The translations under genes and the position numbers were made by a program. Shown one piece after another: positions 31,912-41,540 of a DNA stretch of 64,000 bases. The notes below the pieces were generated by a model. That model had not been told where the DNA came from and did no database searches. It worked only from the letters and a program-made list of their open reading frames with translations. Origin of the DNA: Marinobacterium iners DSM 11526 (GTDB lineage Bacteria > Pseudomonadota > Gammaproteobacteria > Pseudomonadales > Balneatricaceae). The DNA lies in assembly GCF_900107855.1 (NCBI RefSeq), contig NZ_FNRJ01000001.1, positions 310,001 through 374,000 on the forward strand, in the 5' to 3' direction. Every line of letters begins with the position of its first letter. The stretch's first letter is position 1.

Positions 31912-34649
31912 CAGAAACGGTATCCCAGCTCCAACCAGAACTGTCGACCTACGCCGAACAGTTGCACGCCGGATTCACCACTAATGGCATTTCCGCTATT
32001 CAGAACGTTGATCACGTCCGCACGCAAATACGGCGAAGACGGGGACGCAAGCAATTGATATTCGACACTCAGATCCCATCGGGCTGTAGCACCCTGTTCT
32101 TCAATGGAATAGGCTTTCAATCCAGTCGCACTGTCATTGCCCAAACTTTTCAGGTAACGATAACCATCACTCAATGCCACAGAATTCCGTACAAACAGAC
32201 GGTCGTTCAACGTCTGCGTAATCAGATCAACATTGGCCGTTATCGGTGTGGCAAAATCCGTTGCCGGCATCTCGTAACGCGCCATGCGCTGACCTTCGTA
32301 AATAATCTCTTCTTCTGCATCACTGCTGGACAGATAACCACCCGTACCACTGGCGTAACGGCTGTCGGTGTTCTTGTCCATCCAGGCTAGGCTAGAGTTT
32401 AAAGTCCAGTTGGCGCCCATGAAAGACAGGGGCTCAGAGCGCCAGAACAAATCAACCTGATGGGTGTCACTGGCACCATCATTGGCAAACCAGCTCATTT
32501 TTCGTTCGGGATCATAATGGGTGCGTATTTGGTCACGCCCCTTGCGCGTCACCAACTGCAACCCGGCCTGGCCCGCCATCACCGGCCCATAGAGTCCCAG
32601 GCTGTACTCATCGTCATAAGGGGTTTCCAAATCACGATATTCCCATTCACTGTTCGGATCGATATTGACCCAAGCGCCAGTGCTACCGGTACGTTCGCGA
32701 ATGGTCAGCAGACTACGCTCTTTTTCACGCAGTCTATAGGACAGGAATGACTTGCCATAATAGCGGTTGGCACCCAACGTTACGCGGTAGTCATGCGCTT
32801 CATCCAAGTACAAACCCGCCAGCAGACGCGGCGCCAAATTGGTATTTCCCAACCAACTGTCTCGCTCAAGGCGTGCACCCGTGCGCCAGAAGAAACGGCC
32901 TTGTTCGCCTTCCAGTTCGGCATATGCGGCTGAATTCAGGTTGGTAAAATCGATGACACCCTTGCCATAAGTGGCCTCACGGCTGTGGTATTGAGCATCT
33001 GGCGCCCATGACCCCGGTGAAGTCTGAGGCGGCAGAGGTTGGGAAAAATCGAGCGTGTACTCGTTAAAAGTAAAATCGTTGCCCCTGTCCTGCTTGTAAT
33101 AGGACCATTTGAATTCACCGCCATAATTCAGTTTCACCTGTTCATTCAGCGGCGTGATGAAGTCCAGTGTTGACCCCAGTGTGCGCTGAGTATTGGCCAG
33201 CTGCCCAAACCCTCCATTAATCCCTTGCGCTCCATAAATAGAGGTGTATTTATACTGGTCGATGACATTCTGCTCAAAATTACGCTCATCCGAGCTGGTA
33301 CCAAGGCTGACGTTCAGGTCCATCCGGGTTTCACCCAGGTTCTGACCAAAATTCAGGCTCAAATTCAGGCCGTTGTGCTGACTTTTGTAATCAGAGTTGC
33401 GGTAATTGATCAGGAAGCTGTCTTCTTTGTAATCGCTGTAAGCCAGAGAGGCATTGAAGTCATAGTCACGTTCCAGTAGGTCCATCCGCATCACGGCATA
33501 GCGCGAATTTCGGTCAAGCGCCTTTTCCTCGCCAGGCTTGAAAATACGGCCGGTTTCTAAAAAGTGATCCATATCGATAACGACGGCCTGTTTCTGAGTG
33601 ATTTGGGCGCGTTTTTCGCTCAAACCAAAGAACAGACCCAAATCACCGGCACGGGTTGCGCCCGACAGAGTGGTTTCGGATTTTTCAAAATCAGGTTGGA
33701 ACTCACCCGGCACCCCAACCGGTAATTGTGCAGCACCATCTTCAAACTCTCCCAGTTGTGAGTCGTCCACATGAAACTCGGTCCAACTGCCCTTGGTCAT
33801 TCGATGGCTGATCTCAAAACGATCACGGCCATCATAGGATTGAGTTTCAGCCTTGACTACACCACCGATGAAATCACCTTCACGAGCCGGTGCGTTGACG
33901 TCAATCACTTTAACTTCTTTGACAAACCCCGGATCAACAAACAGTCCCTGCGAATGCCCAGCAACACTGGTGTAACTGTCCTGTCTCTCTTTTTGCATCG
34001 GGTCCAGCATACTGTCGATGCTGGAGCCATCAAGCATCAGCTTATTCTGATAGGGTGCAGCGCCACGAATGGAGAATTCGGCTGGCTTTAGGTCTCCCTG
34101 TCGCAGACTCGAGCTGGCGGTGTCATCCACTCGAACAGACGGCACCATGCTCAGCAGTTCAGCAAAGTCAGAACGTGCGCTATCACGCATATCGATCTGC
34201 TTGAGCTGCTTTATATCGGGCGATTCCTCACGACCTGTTACGCGCACCAATGGCAGTGTCAGCGGTTGGTCAGCCTGGTCCGCGCCTATAATGGCGTAAC
34301 TAACAGGACCATACTGTTTGACACCGAGTCCGTGCACCTCAAGTATCTGTCGCAACGCCTCCGGCAGGCTATAGCTGCCATTCAGTCCAGACGATTGCTT
34401 GTCCTGCAACAGCGCCTGATCATAACTGATCAGGATACCTGCCTGCTGACCCAGGGCATTGAGCACACTGGCCAACTCTCCTCCATTGATTGCAAAAGCA
34501 TAGCGCTTTTCCACTTGGACAGAAGCCGTGGTCCTGGCTGCCATCTGCTCCGGCATTGCAGCCATAGCGTGTGAGAAGCCCAGAACCGTTAGGGTTACCC
34601 CCCCTGCCAAGGGCATCAGATTAAAGTATCGTTTACTATTCCCATCCAT
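31911..34649 (-). CDS. TonB-dependent transducer with N-terminal STN signalling domain
   Basis: 912 residues. After the signal peptide, residues 45-120 form a secretin/TonB short N-terminal (STN) domain (YAFAINGGELASVLNALGQQAGILISYDQAL ... LPEALRQILEVHGLGVKQYGPVSYAI). The plug follows (AEFSIRGAAPYQNKLMLDGSSIDS), then a long barrel ending FWLELGYRF. STN domains bind the periplasmic part of a FecR anti-sigma factor, encoded just upstream together with FecI. Ligand-loaded receptor therefore switches on its own operon. The ligand is not evident; the downstream dihaem peroxidase hints at a redox step after uptake. Confidence 0.9.
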   Translation of the reverse strand: MDGNSKRYFNLMPLAGGVTLTVLGFSHAMAAMPEQMAARTTASVQVEKRYAFAINGGELASVLNALGQQAGILISYDQALLQDKQSSGLNGSYSLPEALRQILEVHGLGVKQYGPVSYAIIGADQADQPLTLPLVRVTGREESPDIKQLKQIDMRDSARSDFAELLSMVPSVRVDDTASSSLRQGDLKPAEFSIRGAAPYQNKLMLDGSSIDSMLDPMQKERQDSYTSVAGHSQGLFVDPGFVKEVKVIDVNAPAREGDFIGGVVKAETQSYDGRDRFEISHRMTKGSWTEFHVDDSQLGEFEDGAAQLPVGVPGEFQPDFEKSETTLSGATRAGDLGLFFGLSEKRAQITQKQAVVIDMDHFLETGRIFKPGEEKALDRNSRYAVMRMDLLERDYDFNASLAYSDYKEDSFLINYRNSDYKSQHNGLNLSLNFGQNLGETRMDLNVSLGTSSDERNFEQNVIDQYKYTSIYGAQGINGGFGQLANTQRTLGSTLDFITPLNEQVKLNYGGEFKWSYYKQDRGNDFTFNEYTLDFSQPLPPQTSPGSWAPDAQYHSREATYGKGVIDFTNLNSAAYAELEGEQGRFFWRTGARLERDSWLGNTNLAPRLLAGLYLDEAHDYRVTLGANRYYGKSFLSYRLREKERSLLTIRERTGSTGAWVNIDPNSEWEYRDLETPYDDEYSLGLYGPVMAGQAGLQLVTRKGRDQIRTHYDPERKMSWFANDGASDTHQVDLFWRSEPLSFMGANWTLNSSLAWMDKNTDSRYASGTGGYLSSSDAEEEIIYEGQRMARYEMPATDFATPITANVDLITQTLNDRLFVRNSVALSDGYRYLKSLGNDSATGLKAYSIEEQGATARWDLSVEYQLLASPSSPYLRADVINVLNSGNAISGESGVQLFGVGRQFWLELGYRF

Positions 34650-34712
34650 TTTACTGCCCCGTCACTCAGTCAGTTTTTGCTGCTTTAAGACAAAGACGAA
34701 TGAGAATTAAAA

Positions 34713-35714
34713 TCAGCTCAATTTATCTCGTGCAATCACCCATACACCCAGATAAGTATTGAATTCCACGCCAAGCTGATCACCGAGCACTTTGAATACC
34801 GAAGAAAGATCATCAATCGGATAGGTGCCTGAAACCGGGTATTCAGCAATACTCGGGGCACAACGAACCCACATGTGATGGTAACGAGACAATTCCTTAA
34901 GAAAGTACTTCAGTGGCATACTGTTGACGACCAACATACGCCGCTGCCAAGCAAGTTCCTGGCTGTTGCTTTGGCCTCGGCTCACCTTACCCGATCTGGA
35001 CAGGGTCAGAGACTCTCCTGGCAACAGTTGCCAAGATTCCTGTGCCAACGGTGAATCGAGCTGCAAACCACCTTCATACAGGGACGCCTTGACATAGGCG
35101 TCGTCCACGCGCACAGAGAACCGGGTGCCCAGCGGCTGTACTCGCATCAACTCGGTCTGCACGACCATGGCTGGATCCGGCGTTGCTGTAGAAGTCTTGC
35201 GAGGAACGGTTTCGACCAGTATTTCGCCGGCGGTCAGGCGAAGGTGCATTTCCCCTTCCGCTCCCACACTTACATAAAGTTCAGTCGAAGTATTGAGCTG
35301 TACTCGGCTGCCATTGTGCAGCGTCAGGCTACGAACTTCGCCGACGCCGGTACGGTATACCACACCAGCAAACGGCTGCCGTTGGGACCAGAACCAGCCA
35401 GTACTCAAAGCACCGCAAGCAATACCGGCCAAAAGCAACTGCCGCCGTCCAAGGGCTTTGCGGCGACCCAACACCCGCCGGCTGACACCTTGAAGATTTT
35501 CTGTATGAAGCGCGTCCCAATCTGTCTGAAAAGACGTCAGGCGTTGCCAGGCGAGCTTATGCAAAACGGAGCGGTTTTGCCATTGAGCCAGACGTTCCAG
35601 CAGTTGACGCCTTTCACCGGACTCACCGGCCTCTTGTAACAACATCCACAAGTCAATCGCTTCATTGGCAATATGCCGGGGAATTACAGCATGTTTGGGC
35701 GAATCCTGACTCAT
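34713..35714 (-). CDS. fecR: FecR-type anti-sigma factor/regulator
   Basis: 333 residues: an N-terminal cytoplasmic DUF4880 region (EAIDLWMLLQEAGESGERRQLLERLAQWQ ... HKLAWQRL), one membrane helix (LLLAGIACGALSTGWFW, about 95-112), the FecR domain (VGEVRSLTLHNGSRVQLNTSTELYV) and a C-terminal STN-contacting domain (VSGTYPIDDLSSVFKVLGDQLG). It senses the STN domain of the TBDR encoded next and controls the sigma factor encoded three bases upstream. Confidence 0.92.
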   Translation of the reverse strand: MSQDSPKHAVIPRHIANEAIDLWMLLQEAGESGERRQLLERLAQWQNRSVLHKLAWQRLTSFQTDWDALHTENLQGVSRRVLGRRKALGRRQLLLAGIACGALSTGWFWSQRQPFAGVVYRTGVGEVRSLTLHNGSRVQLNTSTELYVSVGAEGEMHLRLTAGEILVETVPRKTSTATPDPAMVVQTELMRVQPLGTRFSVRVDDAYVKASLYEGGLQLDSPLAQESWQLLPGESLTLSRSGKVSRGQSNSQELAWQRRMLVVNSMPLKYFLKELSRYHHMWVRCAPSIAEYPVSGTYPIDDLSSVFKVLGDQLGVEFNTYLGVWVIARDKLS

Positions 35715-35717
35715 CGG

Positions 35718-36221
35718 TTACTCGCAGTAAAAACAGCACTCTAACAGTGCAGCCTTGAGATGCCGTTTTACTGTACTCACCGAAATACCCAACGACTCAG
35801 CCACTTTGGCATACCCCCATCCTTCCAGCTGCACTCGCAGAAAGACCTGCCTAGTCTGGACCGGCAAGCGCTGTACAACCTGGTCAATCCGATTCAGCAA
35901 ATCCAGGTGCATGTGCTGCTCTTCCGGAGAAGGGTGGTAGGCCTCGCCCTGTATGTGCAACGCTTCCATATATGCTGCTTCCAGTGCTTTTCTGCGCCAG
36001 TGATCGATCACAAGGTTACGTGCAGTGGTTTTCAAGTAAGCGCCACTCTTTTCAACATCCCCGTATGATTCGCGTTTCAACAGGCGCTCGAAGGTATCCT
36101 GTACCAGATCAGCGGCAAGATGTGTACAACCTACTTTGCGGTATAGCCAGCCTCGCAGCCATGATTGATTCTCAACGTATAGACTAGCCACTGGATGTGA
36201 TTTGATGTGCTGTTTTCTCAC
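35718..36221 (-). CDS. fecI: ECF sigma factor, FecI type
   Basis: 167 residues with region 2 (ADLVQDTFERLLKR ... YLKTTARNLVIDHWRRK) and region 4 (LPVQTRQVFLRVQLEGWGYAKVAESLGISVSTVKRHLKAAL), the FecI pattern. It heads the operon sigma, FecR, TBDR, dihaem peroxidase. The upstream gap (36222-36289) contains no good Fur box, so iron control of this system may be indirect or through the sigma factor itself. Confidence 0.92.
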   Translation of the reverse strand: MRKQHIKSHPVASLYVENQSWLRGWLYRKVGCTHLAADLVQDTFERLLKRESYGDVEKSGAYLKTTARNLVIDHWRRKALEAAYMEALHIQGEAYHPSPEEQHMHLDLLNRIDQVVQRLPVQTRQVFLRVQLEGWGYAKVAESLGISVSTVKRHLKAALLECCFYCE

Positions 36222-36289
36222 TGCCCGCCGCCTTCCGATAAAAATGGATAAACATCATTCCGTGGAAAAAATCCGGTCCTGATGAGACT

Positions 36290-37045
36290 TCACGCCATCA
36301 CAGCCCGCTGATCTTCCAGCGTGCCGAAGGCCGGACGGTAGTGCCAAATATCATGAATGTTATCCGGAACGAGAACTTTGGCAGGACTACCCTGGTGACG
36401 AACTTCGCCCTGCTCCAGTACCAGACAGCGCTGGCAATAATGCAGACAATGGTTGAGGTCATGCAGGATACTGATGATGCCATATCCGTCACGGGCAAGC
36501 TGGTTAAGCAGTGCCAGCAGGGTATGCTGATGCCCCAAATCCTGAGCCGACGTAGGCTCATCCAGCAACAACAACGGGGGCTGCTCTGCCTGACTCAGCT
36601 GCAGCAGCACACGAGCCAGCTGCACACGCTGTTTTTCACCGCCTGACAGAGTCGGGAAAGCTCGTTTTTTCAGGTGAGCGCAGTCACACAACTCCATCAC
36701 ACGATCAATTTCGGTTTTGGCCTCACCGCGTGAAAAACTCAACGGGATAAGCCCCAGTTCAACCACTTCCCGCGCCAAAAAAGGGAAAGTCAATTGGCTG
36801 GACTGAGGCAAGACACCCACATGACGAGCGCGCTCATCAGCAGGCCAATCTGAGAGACTCCGGTCATGTAACTGAATACTGCCCTCACAGCGGATTTCAC
36901 CACAAATGGACTTCAACAGCGTTGACTTGCCGGCGCCATTTGGACCCAAAACCGCCAGAATTTCCCCTGCTTTCAACTTGAGCTGCGTAACACTCAACAA
37001 TCGGGAACCACCACTGTGGCATGCGAGATCATCGATTTTTAACAT
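36290..37045 (-). CDS. hmuV: Haem ABC transporter ATP-binding protein HmuV
   Basis: 251 residues with Walker A GPNGAGKST, ABC signature LSGGEKQRVQLARVL, and Walker B LLLLDEPTSAQD, with the HmuV-specific wording ADERARHVGVLPQSSQLTFPF. It powers haem import across the inner membrane with HmuU and HmuT, encoded one and two genes upstream at one-base spacings. Confidence 0.93.
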   Translation of the reverse strand: MLKIDDLACHSGGSRLLSVTQLKLKAGEILAVLGPNGAGKSTLLKSICGEIRCEGSIQLHDRSLSDWPADERARHVGVLPQSSQLTFPFLAREVVELGLIPLSFSRGEAKTEIDRVMELCDCAHLKKRAFPTLSGGEKQRVQLARVLLQLSQAEQPPLLLLDEPTSAQDLGHQHTLLALLNQLARDGYGIISILHDLNHCLHYCQRCLVLEQGEVRHQGSPAKVLVPDNIHDIWHYRPAFGTLEDQRAVMA

Positions 37046-37046
37046 A

Positions 37047-38072
37047 TCAAAGCCTGCCCAAACTACGTTGTTTAATCAGAAGACCCAGGAAGAAGGGAGC
37101 ACCAATTAGAGCAGTAATAATTCCAACTGGAATTTCTGCAGGCGGTACCAAAACTCGCGCCAAGGTATCCGCCAGAAGTAACATCAATGCCCCGCAAACC
37201 GCAGACAGTGGCAGCAACAGGCGGTGATCCGGCCCCGTCAACATACGCACGATGTGTGGCACGACCAGCCCAACAAAACCGATCACACCTGTATTGGCAA
37301 CGGCAACACCAACCGCAACCGCCGTCATCAGAATCAGTTCCAGTTTGAGTCGCTCAACGTTGATTCCCAAGTGACGCGCTTCGGACTCACCCAACAGCAT
37401 GGCGTTTAATGCCAGCGCACGGCGCTGAAATTGAACCGCCGTCATGACAAGCGCTGCCAGTCCGAGCCAGCGGCCGATATCAGATGAAGATGTCAATGAT
37501 CCCATTTGCCAAAGGCTAAGCGAACGCAGATCTTGATCACTGGCAAAATAGCTCATCAGGCCAATGGCGGCGCCAGCAAATGCAGCCAAGGCAACACCCG
37601 CCAGAAGAAGGATGGTAACTGAAGTACCATTACGGGTACGGGCCAATGAGTACACAACCAGAGTCGTTGCCAGGCCTGCCAGAAAAGCACCTACGGGGGT
37701 AGACCACTCGATCCAGGCGACAGGTGCGAGAGTGATGGCAAAAACAGCCCCCACCGCCGCTCCAGAAGAGACACCTATAATGCCCGGGTCTGCCAGTGGA
37801 TTACGAAACAGTCCCTGCATCACAACCCCACATTGAGCCAACAAGGCACCGGTCAGAATCGACAACAGTGTTCTGGGTACACGCATCTCCATGATCACGG
37901 CCCGCTGGTAATCCTGTAACTGCGCCAGCTCCCAGCCAAAAACATGGTCAAACGGAACCAACAGACTTTGATACATCGACAACGCCATTGGGCCGGTGGT
38001 AATAGAGAGCACACCACCCAAAGCAAGGCCTGAAAGCAGGGCCAAAGCAACGATGGAAGCCGATAGGCGCAC
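37047..38072 (-). CDS. hmuU: Haem ABC transporter permease HmuU (FecCD family)
   Basis: 341 residues, about ten membrane helices, FecCD/BtuC family. Landmarks are MRVPRTLLSILTGALLAQCGVVMQGLFRNPLADPGIIGVSSGAAVGA and the coupling segment GESEARHLGINVERLK. It forms the inner-membrane channel for haem and lies between hmuT and hmuV, almost touching both. Confidence 0.93.
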   Translation of the reverse strand: MRLSASIVALALLSGLALGGVLSITTGPMALSMYQSLLVPFDHVFGWELAQLQDYQRAVIMEMRVPRTLLSILTGALLAQCGVVMQGLFRNPLADPGIIGVSSGAAVGAVFAITLAPVAWIEWSTPVGAFLAGLATTLVVYSLARTRNGTSVTILLLAGVALAAFAGAAIGLMSYFASDQDLRSLSLWQMGSLTSSSDIGRWLGLAALVMTAVQFQRRALALNAMLLGESEARHLGINVERLKLELILMTAVAVGVAVANTGVIGFVGLVVPHIVRMLTGPDHRLLLPLSAVCGALMLLLADTLARVLVPPAEIPVGIITALIGAPFFLGLLIKQRSLGRL

Positions 38073-38073
38073 T

Positions 38074-38922
38074 TCAATCGTCCTCCATCAAGGCTGTAAT
38101 CCGCAATGCTTCACGCAACGCAGCCAGTCCGATACCAGACACCAATGTACGGCCATCAACGGTGAAAACATGGCCATTTTGGGCAGCCGGCGTATGTGCC
38201 AGCATAGGCGCCTGCTTAAGCAAGCGATCAGCTGTGGCCTGATCGTTTTCACCTGACAGTACTATCAACTCAGGCTGGAGCGCGAGAATTGCCTCTGCGG
38301 TCACGGTACGATAGTTTTCAAAGTCAGCCTGGTTATCAGCGCCGATAAGGCTTAGCAAAGCGTTACCTGAAGTGCCGCTACCCGCCAACCGCAGACGACT
38401 TTCACCTGCCATCAAAAAGACCGCACGGGTACCCGGTAACGTCTGTCTTTCCAGTTGTACCCTCTGGGCTTGCAACTCGGATTTCAACGCTTGCACTGCT
38501 GCATCGCCGTTCAGCTCATCTGAAAGCTGCTGGATATTAGCCTCAAGCTGATCAAGGTCCAAAGACGGCGGCAGCCGAATCAGCTGTACGCCTGCGGCTC
38601 GTATTTGCTCAACGACGCTCGCTGGCCCCATATGCATACTTCCGGCAAGCACGTCCGGGTTCAGGCTCATAATGCCTTCCGCTGATAGTGCACGGTGGTA
38701 ACCCACGCTGGGCAAGCTCGAAAGATGCTCAGGCAGCGTACTGGTGACATCGACCGCGACCAGCGATGCGTCCAATCCCAGCGCCAACAGCATCTCGGTG
38801 GTTGCCCCATCGGTACTGATGATTCTTCTGACTTCAGCCTGAACAGCAGGTATAGCCGAGCCAACCACAAGAAAAAGCGTAAGCCTGGCCAAGTTCTTCT
38901 TCAGTCGCGCACTCATACCCAC
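38074..38922 (-). CDS. hmuT: Periplasmic haem-binding protein HmuT
   Basis: 282 residues, cluster A-III substrate-binding fold, with a signal peptide ending near AVQAE and the typical RIISTDGATTEMLLALGLDASLVAVDVTSTLPEHL start; SVGYHRALSAEGIMSLNPDVLAGS contains the Tyr-His region used for haem in HmuT/PhuT. It is the first gene of hmuTUV, divergent from the haem receptor, with a Fur-like box between. Confidence 0.92.
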   Translation of the reverse strand: MGMSARLKKNLARLTLFLVVGSAIPAVQAEVRRIISTDGATTEMLLALGLDASLVAVDVTSTLPEHLSSLPSVGYHRALSAEGIMSLNPDVLAGSMHMGPASVVEQIRAAGVQLIRLPPSLDLDQLEANIQQLSDELNGDAAVQALKSELQAQRVQLERQTLPGTRAVFLMAGESRLRLAGSGTSGNALLSLIGADNQADFENYRTVTAEAILALQPELIVLSGENDQATADRLLKQAPMLAHTPAAQNGHVFTVDGRTLVSGIGLAALREALRITALMEDD

Positions 38923-38965
38923 TTCCGTTCCCTTTCTGTTGAATTATTCAGCACATGGATCATAT

Positions 38966-38984
38966 GATATTGATAACGATTTGT
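38966..38984. promoter_or_regulatory. Fur-like box in the divergent haem promoter region
   Basis: GATATTGATAACGATTTGT matches the 19-bp Fur consensus GATAATGATAATCATTATC at 13 positions and lies between hmuT (leftward) and the haem receptor (rightward), so it can serve both. Confidence 0.65.
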
Positions 38985-39035
38985 ATTTACAACATTGATT
39001 ATTTTTGATTCCATACTGAAACACCGTTCAATCAA

Positions 39036-41111
39036 ATGACACTAACTGCGAGATCAATCATGCACACGCTTGATAGAAGTCGGCCTGTCCATATGCTTCA
39101 GCGGGGCATTGTCCTGGCCATCAGCGCTGTTCTCTCCAGCACCTGCGCAGCAGCAGAAACCAAGACTCCCAAAAGCGAGCCAGTTTACGAGCTGAACGAG
39201 TTGACCATTCGCGCCACACGCCTTGGTGAAAGCGTTGTTTCCAGCCGCCGTTCCGTTGGCGTAATCGACACTGATGAAATGGAGCAGCGTCAGCCTCAGT
39301 CGGTACCCGATGCGCTCAGGGCTGTACCTAACGTGAGCGTGGCTGGCGGCTCTCGCCCCCTCAACCAGACCGTCAACATTCGTGGTCTGTCCGGCAGTCG
39401 GGTATTGCAAACTGTTGATGGCGTGCGGCAGGACTTCAGCTCGGGGCATCGGCCAGATTACTTGCTCCCTCCGGAGCTGATCAGCCGGGTGGAAGTACTG
39501 AAAGGCCCGGTCAGTTCACTGTGGGGATCGGGTGCCATCGGCGGTGTTGTTGCGCAAGAGACGTTAAGTGCAGACGACCTACTGGAGGGGGATGAAAATT
39601 TTGGTGGGCTGATTAAAACCGGACACAACTCCAACAGTGATCTGCAAGCATCGGTCGCGGCCCTCGCAGGGCGAGAAGGTTCAGCCAGCTGGATGCTGGG
39701 TGGGTTTTACCGCGATGGCAACAACCTGGAACACGGGGACAACTCCTCATTGGAGGGCTCCGAGATTCTAGACCGAGGCGGCATTGCCAAACTGGATTGG
39801 AAAGTTGATCAGGACCAGGCGCTTGACCTGAGTTATGTTGAGGTCAAGACAGCAGGACAGGTACCGTCCAACGGCGCAGCGGTGTCTAACGCCAGCAGCA
39901 ATTTCATGATTGACCGCGACACGCGCAGCCGTAACCTTCGGCTGGGATATCACCTGGATACTGCCTCACCGTTACTTAACGCCAATCTGATGGTATGGCG
40001 CAATCAGGTTGAGATGGAAGAATCTCGGCTCAGTGATGGCCGTCAAGACAGCACCCAAATGGACGCCTACGGGTTTACTTTGAATAACCTCACCAGCCTT
40101 GGGCAAATGCAGTTCCTTTATGGTATTGATGCTGGTCGTGAAGAGTTCAGTGGTCAGCGCTCGGGGAATGGGCGCCCGGTTCCACCGGATGCCGAATCCG
40201 ATAAGTTGGGTGCATTCCTGCAAGCCGACATTGCACTTAATGAACACTGGTCGGCTCGACTGGGAGGGCGCTATGATCACTTCGAGACCGATGCCGAAGG
40301 TCTGGGATCTCGCTCTGACAGTGCGTTTTCTCCTTCGGCAGCCCTGACCTGGAGCCCGGTTATCTGGGGCAGCCTGTCGTTACGCCATGAACGCGCATTC
40401 CGTGCACCAAGCTCGGAGGAAATGTATACCACCGGCACTCACTTCTGCATGGGGCCTGGCTTTTGTAACACCTTTGCATCAAACCCTGACCTCGACGCTG
40501 AAAAAGCCGCCAATACTGAATTGGTTGCCAATGCACACTGGGCTGAGCTGCTCGGTGGCGACAATCTGGAACTGCAAATGGCGGTCTTTGAGAATGAAGT
40601 TGATGACTTCATCGAGCAGATTGTTGTCGGACCTTCTTTTTTCCCTGTCATGGATCCAGGCTACACCACTTGGGTAAATGTGGATAAAGCACGCCTCCGC
40701 GGTTTTGAGGTCAGTGCGGCCTACAAACTTCAGAACCTGAAAATCAAGCTGGGTTATGGTCTGACGCGAGGCAAGGATCTGCAAACCGGTGAGGATTTAA
40801 CCAACATCCCTGCCGACACCTTCACCGCTGATATCAGCCATGGTTTCTGGAATGAACAATTGCTGGCAGGCGTTCGATTGGAGCATGCTCGTGCCCAGAA
40901 CCGCACTGGCTATGAAGAAAACACCTCTGGCATACGCTACGATGGGTACACCTTGACTGACCTTTACCTGTCCTATACACCCAAGGCCATTCCGGGCCTT
41001 GATCTGAATTTGACGGTGAACAACCTGACCGACAAACACTATCGACGCGCCTGGGAATCGCTGGACGAGGCCGGTCGGGAATTGATTCTGTCGACCACCT
41101 ATCGTTTTTAA
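39036..41111 (+). CDS. TonB-dependent haem receptor (HutA/HuvA/HmuR type)
   Basis: 691 residues (or 683 from the ATG at 39060). The plug has VNIRGLSGSRVLQTVDGVRQ and VLKGPVSSLWGSGAIGGVV. The barrel carries the haem-receptor boxes FRAPSSEEMY (from about 455) and NPDLDAEKAAN (from about 481) with a His between them in TTGTHFCMG, the arrangement known from HemR/HmuR haem ligation, and it ends LILSTTYRF. Two cysteines near that His (HFCMGPGFC) may form a loop disulfide. It starts the operon receptor-hutX-hugZ and is divergent from hmuTUV, making a complete haem uptake and degradation locus. Confidence 0.92.
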   Translation: MTLTARSIMHTLDRSRPVHMLQRGIVLAISAVLSSTCAAAETKTPKSEPVYELNELTIRATRLGESVVSSRRSVGVIDTDEMEQRQPQSVPDALRAVPNVSVAGGSRPLNQTVNIRGLSGSRVLQTVDGVRQDFSSGHRPDYLLPPELISRVEVLKGPVSSLWGSGAIGGVVAQETLSADDLLEGDENFGGLIKTGHNSNSDLQASVAALAGREGSASWMLGGFYRDGNNLEHGDNSSLEGSEILDRGGIAKLDWKVDQDQALDLSYVEVKTAGQVPSNGAAVSNASSNFMIDRDTRSRNLRLGYHLDTASPLLNANLMVWRNQVEMEESRLSDGRQDSTQMDAYGFTLNNLTSLGQMQFLYGIDAGREEFSGQRSGNGRPVPPDAESDKLGAFLQADIALNEHWSARLGGRYDHFETDAEGLGSRSDSAFSPSAALTWSPVIWGSLSLRHERAFRAPSSEEMYTTGTHFCMGPGFCNTFASNPDLDAEKAANTELVANAHWAELLGGDNLELQMAVFENEVDDFIEQIVVGPSFFPVMDPGYTTWVNVDKARLRGFEVSAAYKLQNLKIKLGYGLTRGKDLQTGEDLTNIPADTFTADISHGFWNEQLLAGVRLEHARAQNRTGYEENTSGIRYDGYTLTDLYLSYTPKAIPGLDLNLTVNNLTDKHYRRAWESLDEAGRELILSTTYRF

Positions 41112-41123
41112 GGAGCGGAACAG

Positions 41124-41540
41124 ATGAGTGAAATCGATACAGTGCTCCCTGGGGATGCGGCTCAGACCCTACTGAAAACCATCGCCGATTGGGGCGATAT
41201 GATGACGATCATTCAACACGGCGGGTCCGTCTTTGAATTCAAGGGCCCTTTTCCCAAAGGGGAAGTCGGGCACGGCTTTTACAATCTGATACCCGCTGGC
41301 GCTGGTTTCCAGGGCCATCTGGACTTGAGCAAAGTCCACGAAATTCGATTTCAGGACACCCCACGCGGTGGGCGCGAAAGCTACGCCTTCGTGTTCTGTA
41401 ATCAGCAGGATGACGTGATTTTCAAAGTATTTTTGGGCAGAGATCGCGAGGGACAGCTGTTTGCAAACCAAGTTGAAGCGTTCAAGAAAATCAAAAATGC
41501 AGGCATAGAATTTTTGGGTAATACAGGAGCTGACGCATGA
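41124..41540 (+). CDS. hutX: Haem utilisation cytosolic carrier HutX (HuvX/ChuX family)
   Basis: 138 residues matching the HutX/HuvX family (SVFEFKGPFPKGEVGHGFYNL, GFQGHLDLSKVHEIRFQDTPRGGRESYAFVFCNQ). HutX binds incoming haem and hands it to HutZ/HugZ. AAGGAG lies before the ATG, 12 bases after the receptor stop; the next start overlaps its stop by ATGA. Confidence 0.93.
   Translation: MSEIDTVLPGDAAQTLLKTIADWGDMMTIIQHGGSVFEFKGPFPKGEVGHGFYNLIPAGAGFQGHLDLSKVHEIRFQDTPRGGRESYAFVFCNQQDDVIFKVFLGRDREGQLFANQVEAFKKIKNAGIEFLGNTGADA

Noticed and set aside
30725-34712. Methanobactin precursor (MbnA) or MbnP gene near the dihaem peroxidase
   Set aside because: Intergenic gaps are 65 bases or less and no short Cys-rich frame or MbnP-like protein is present.
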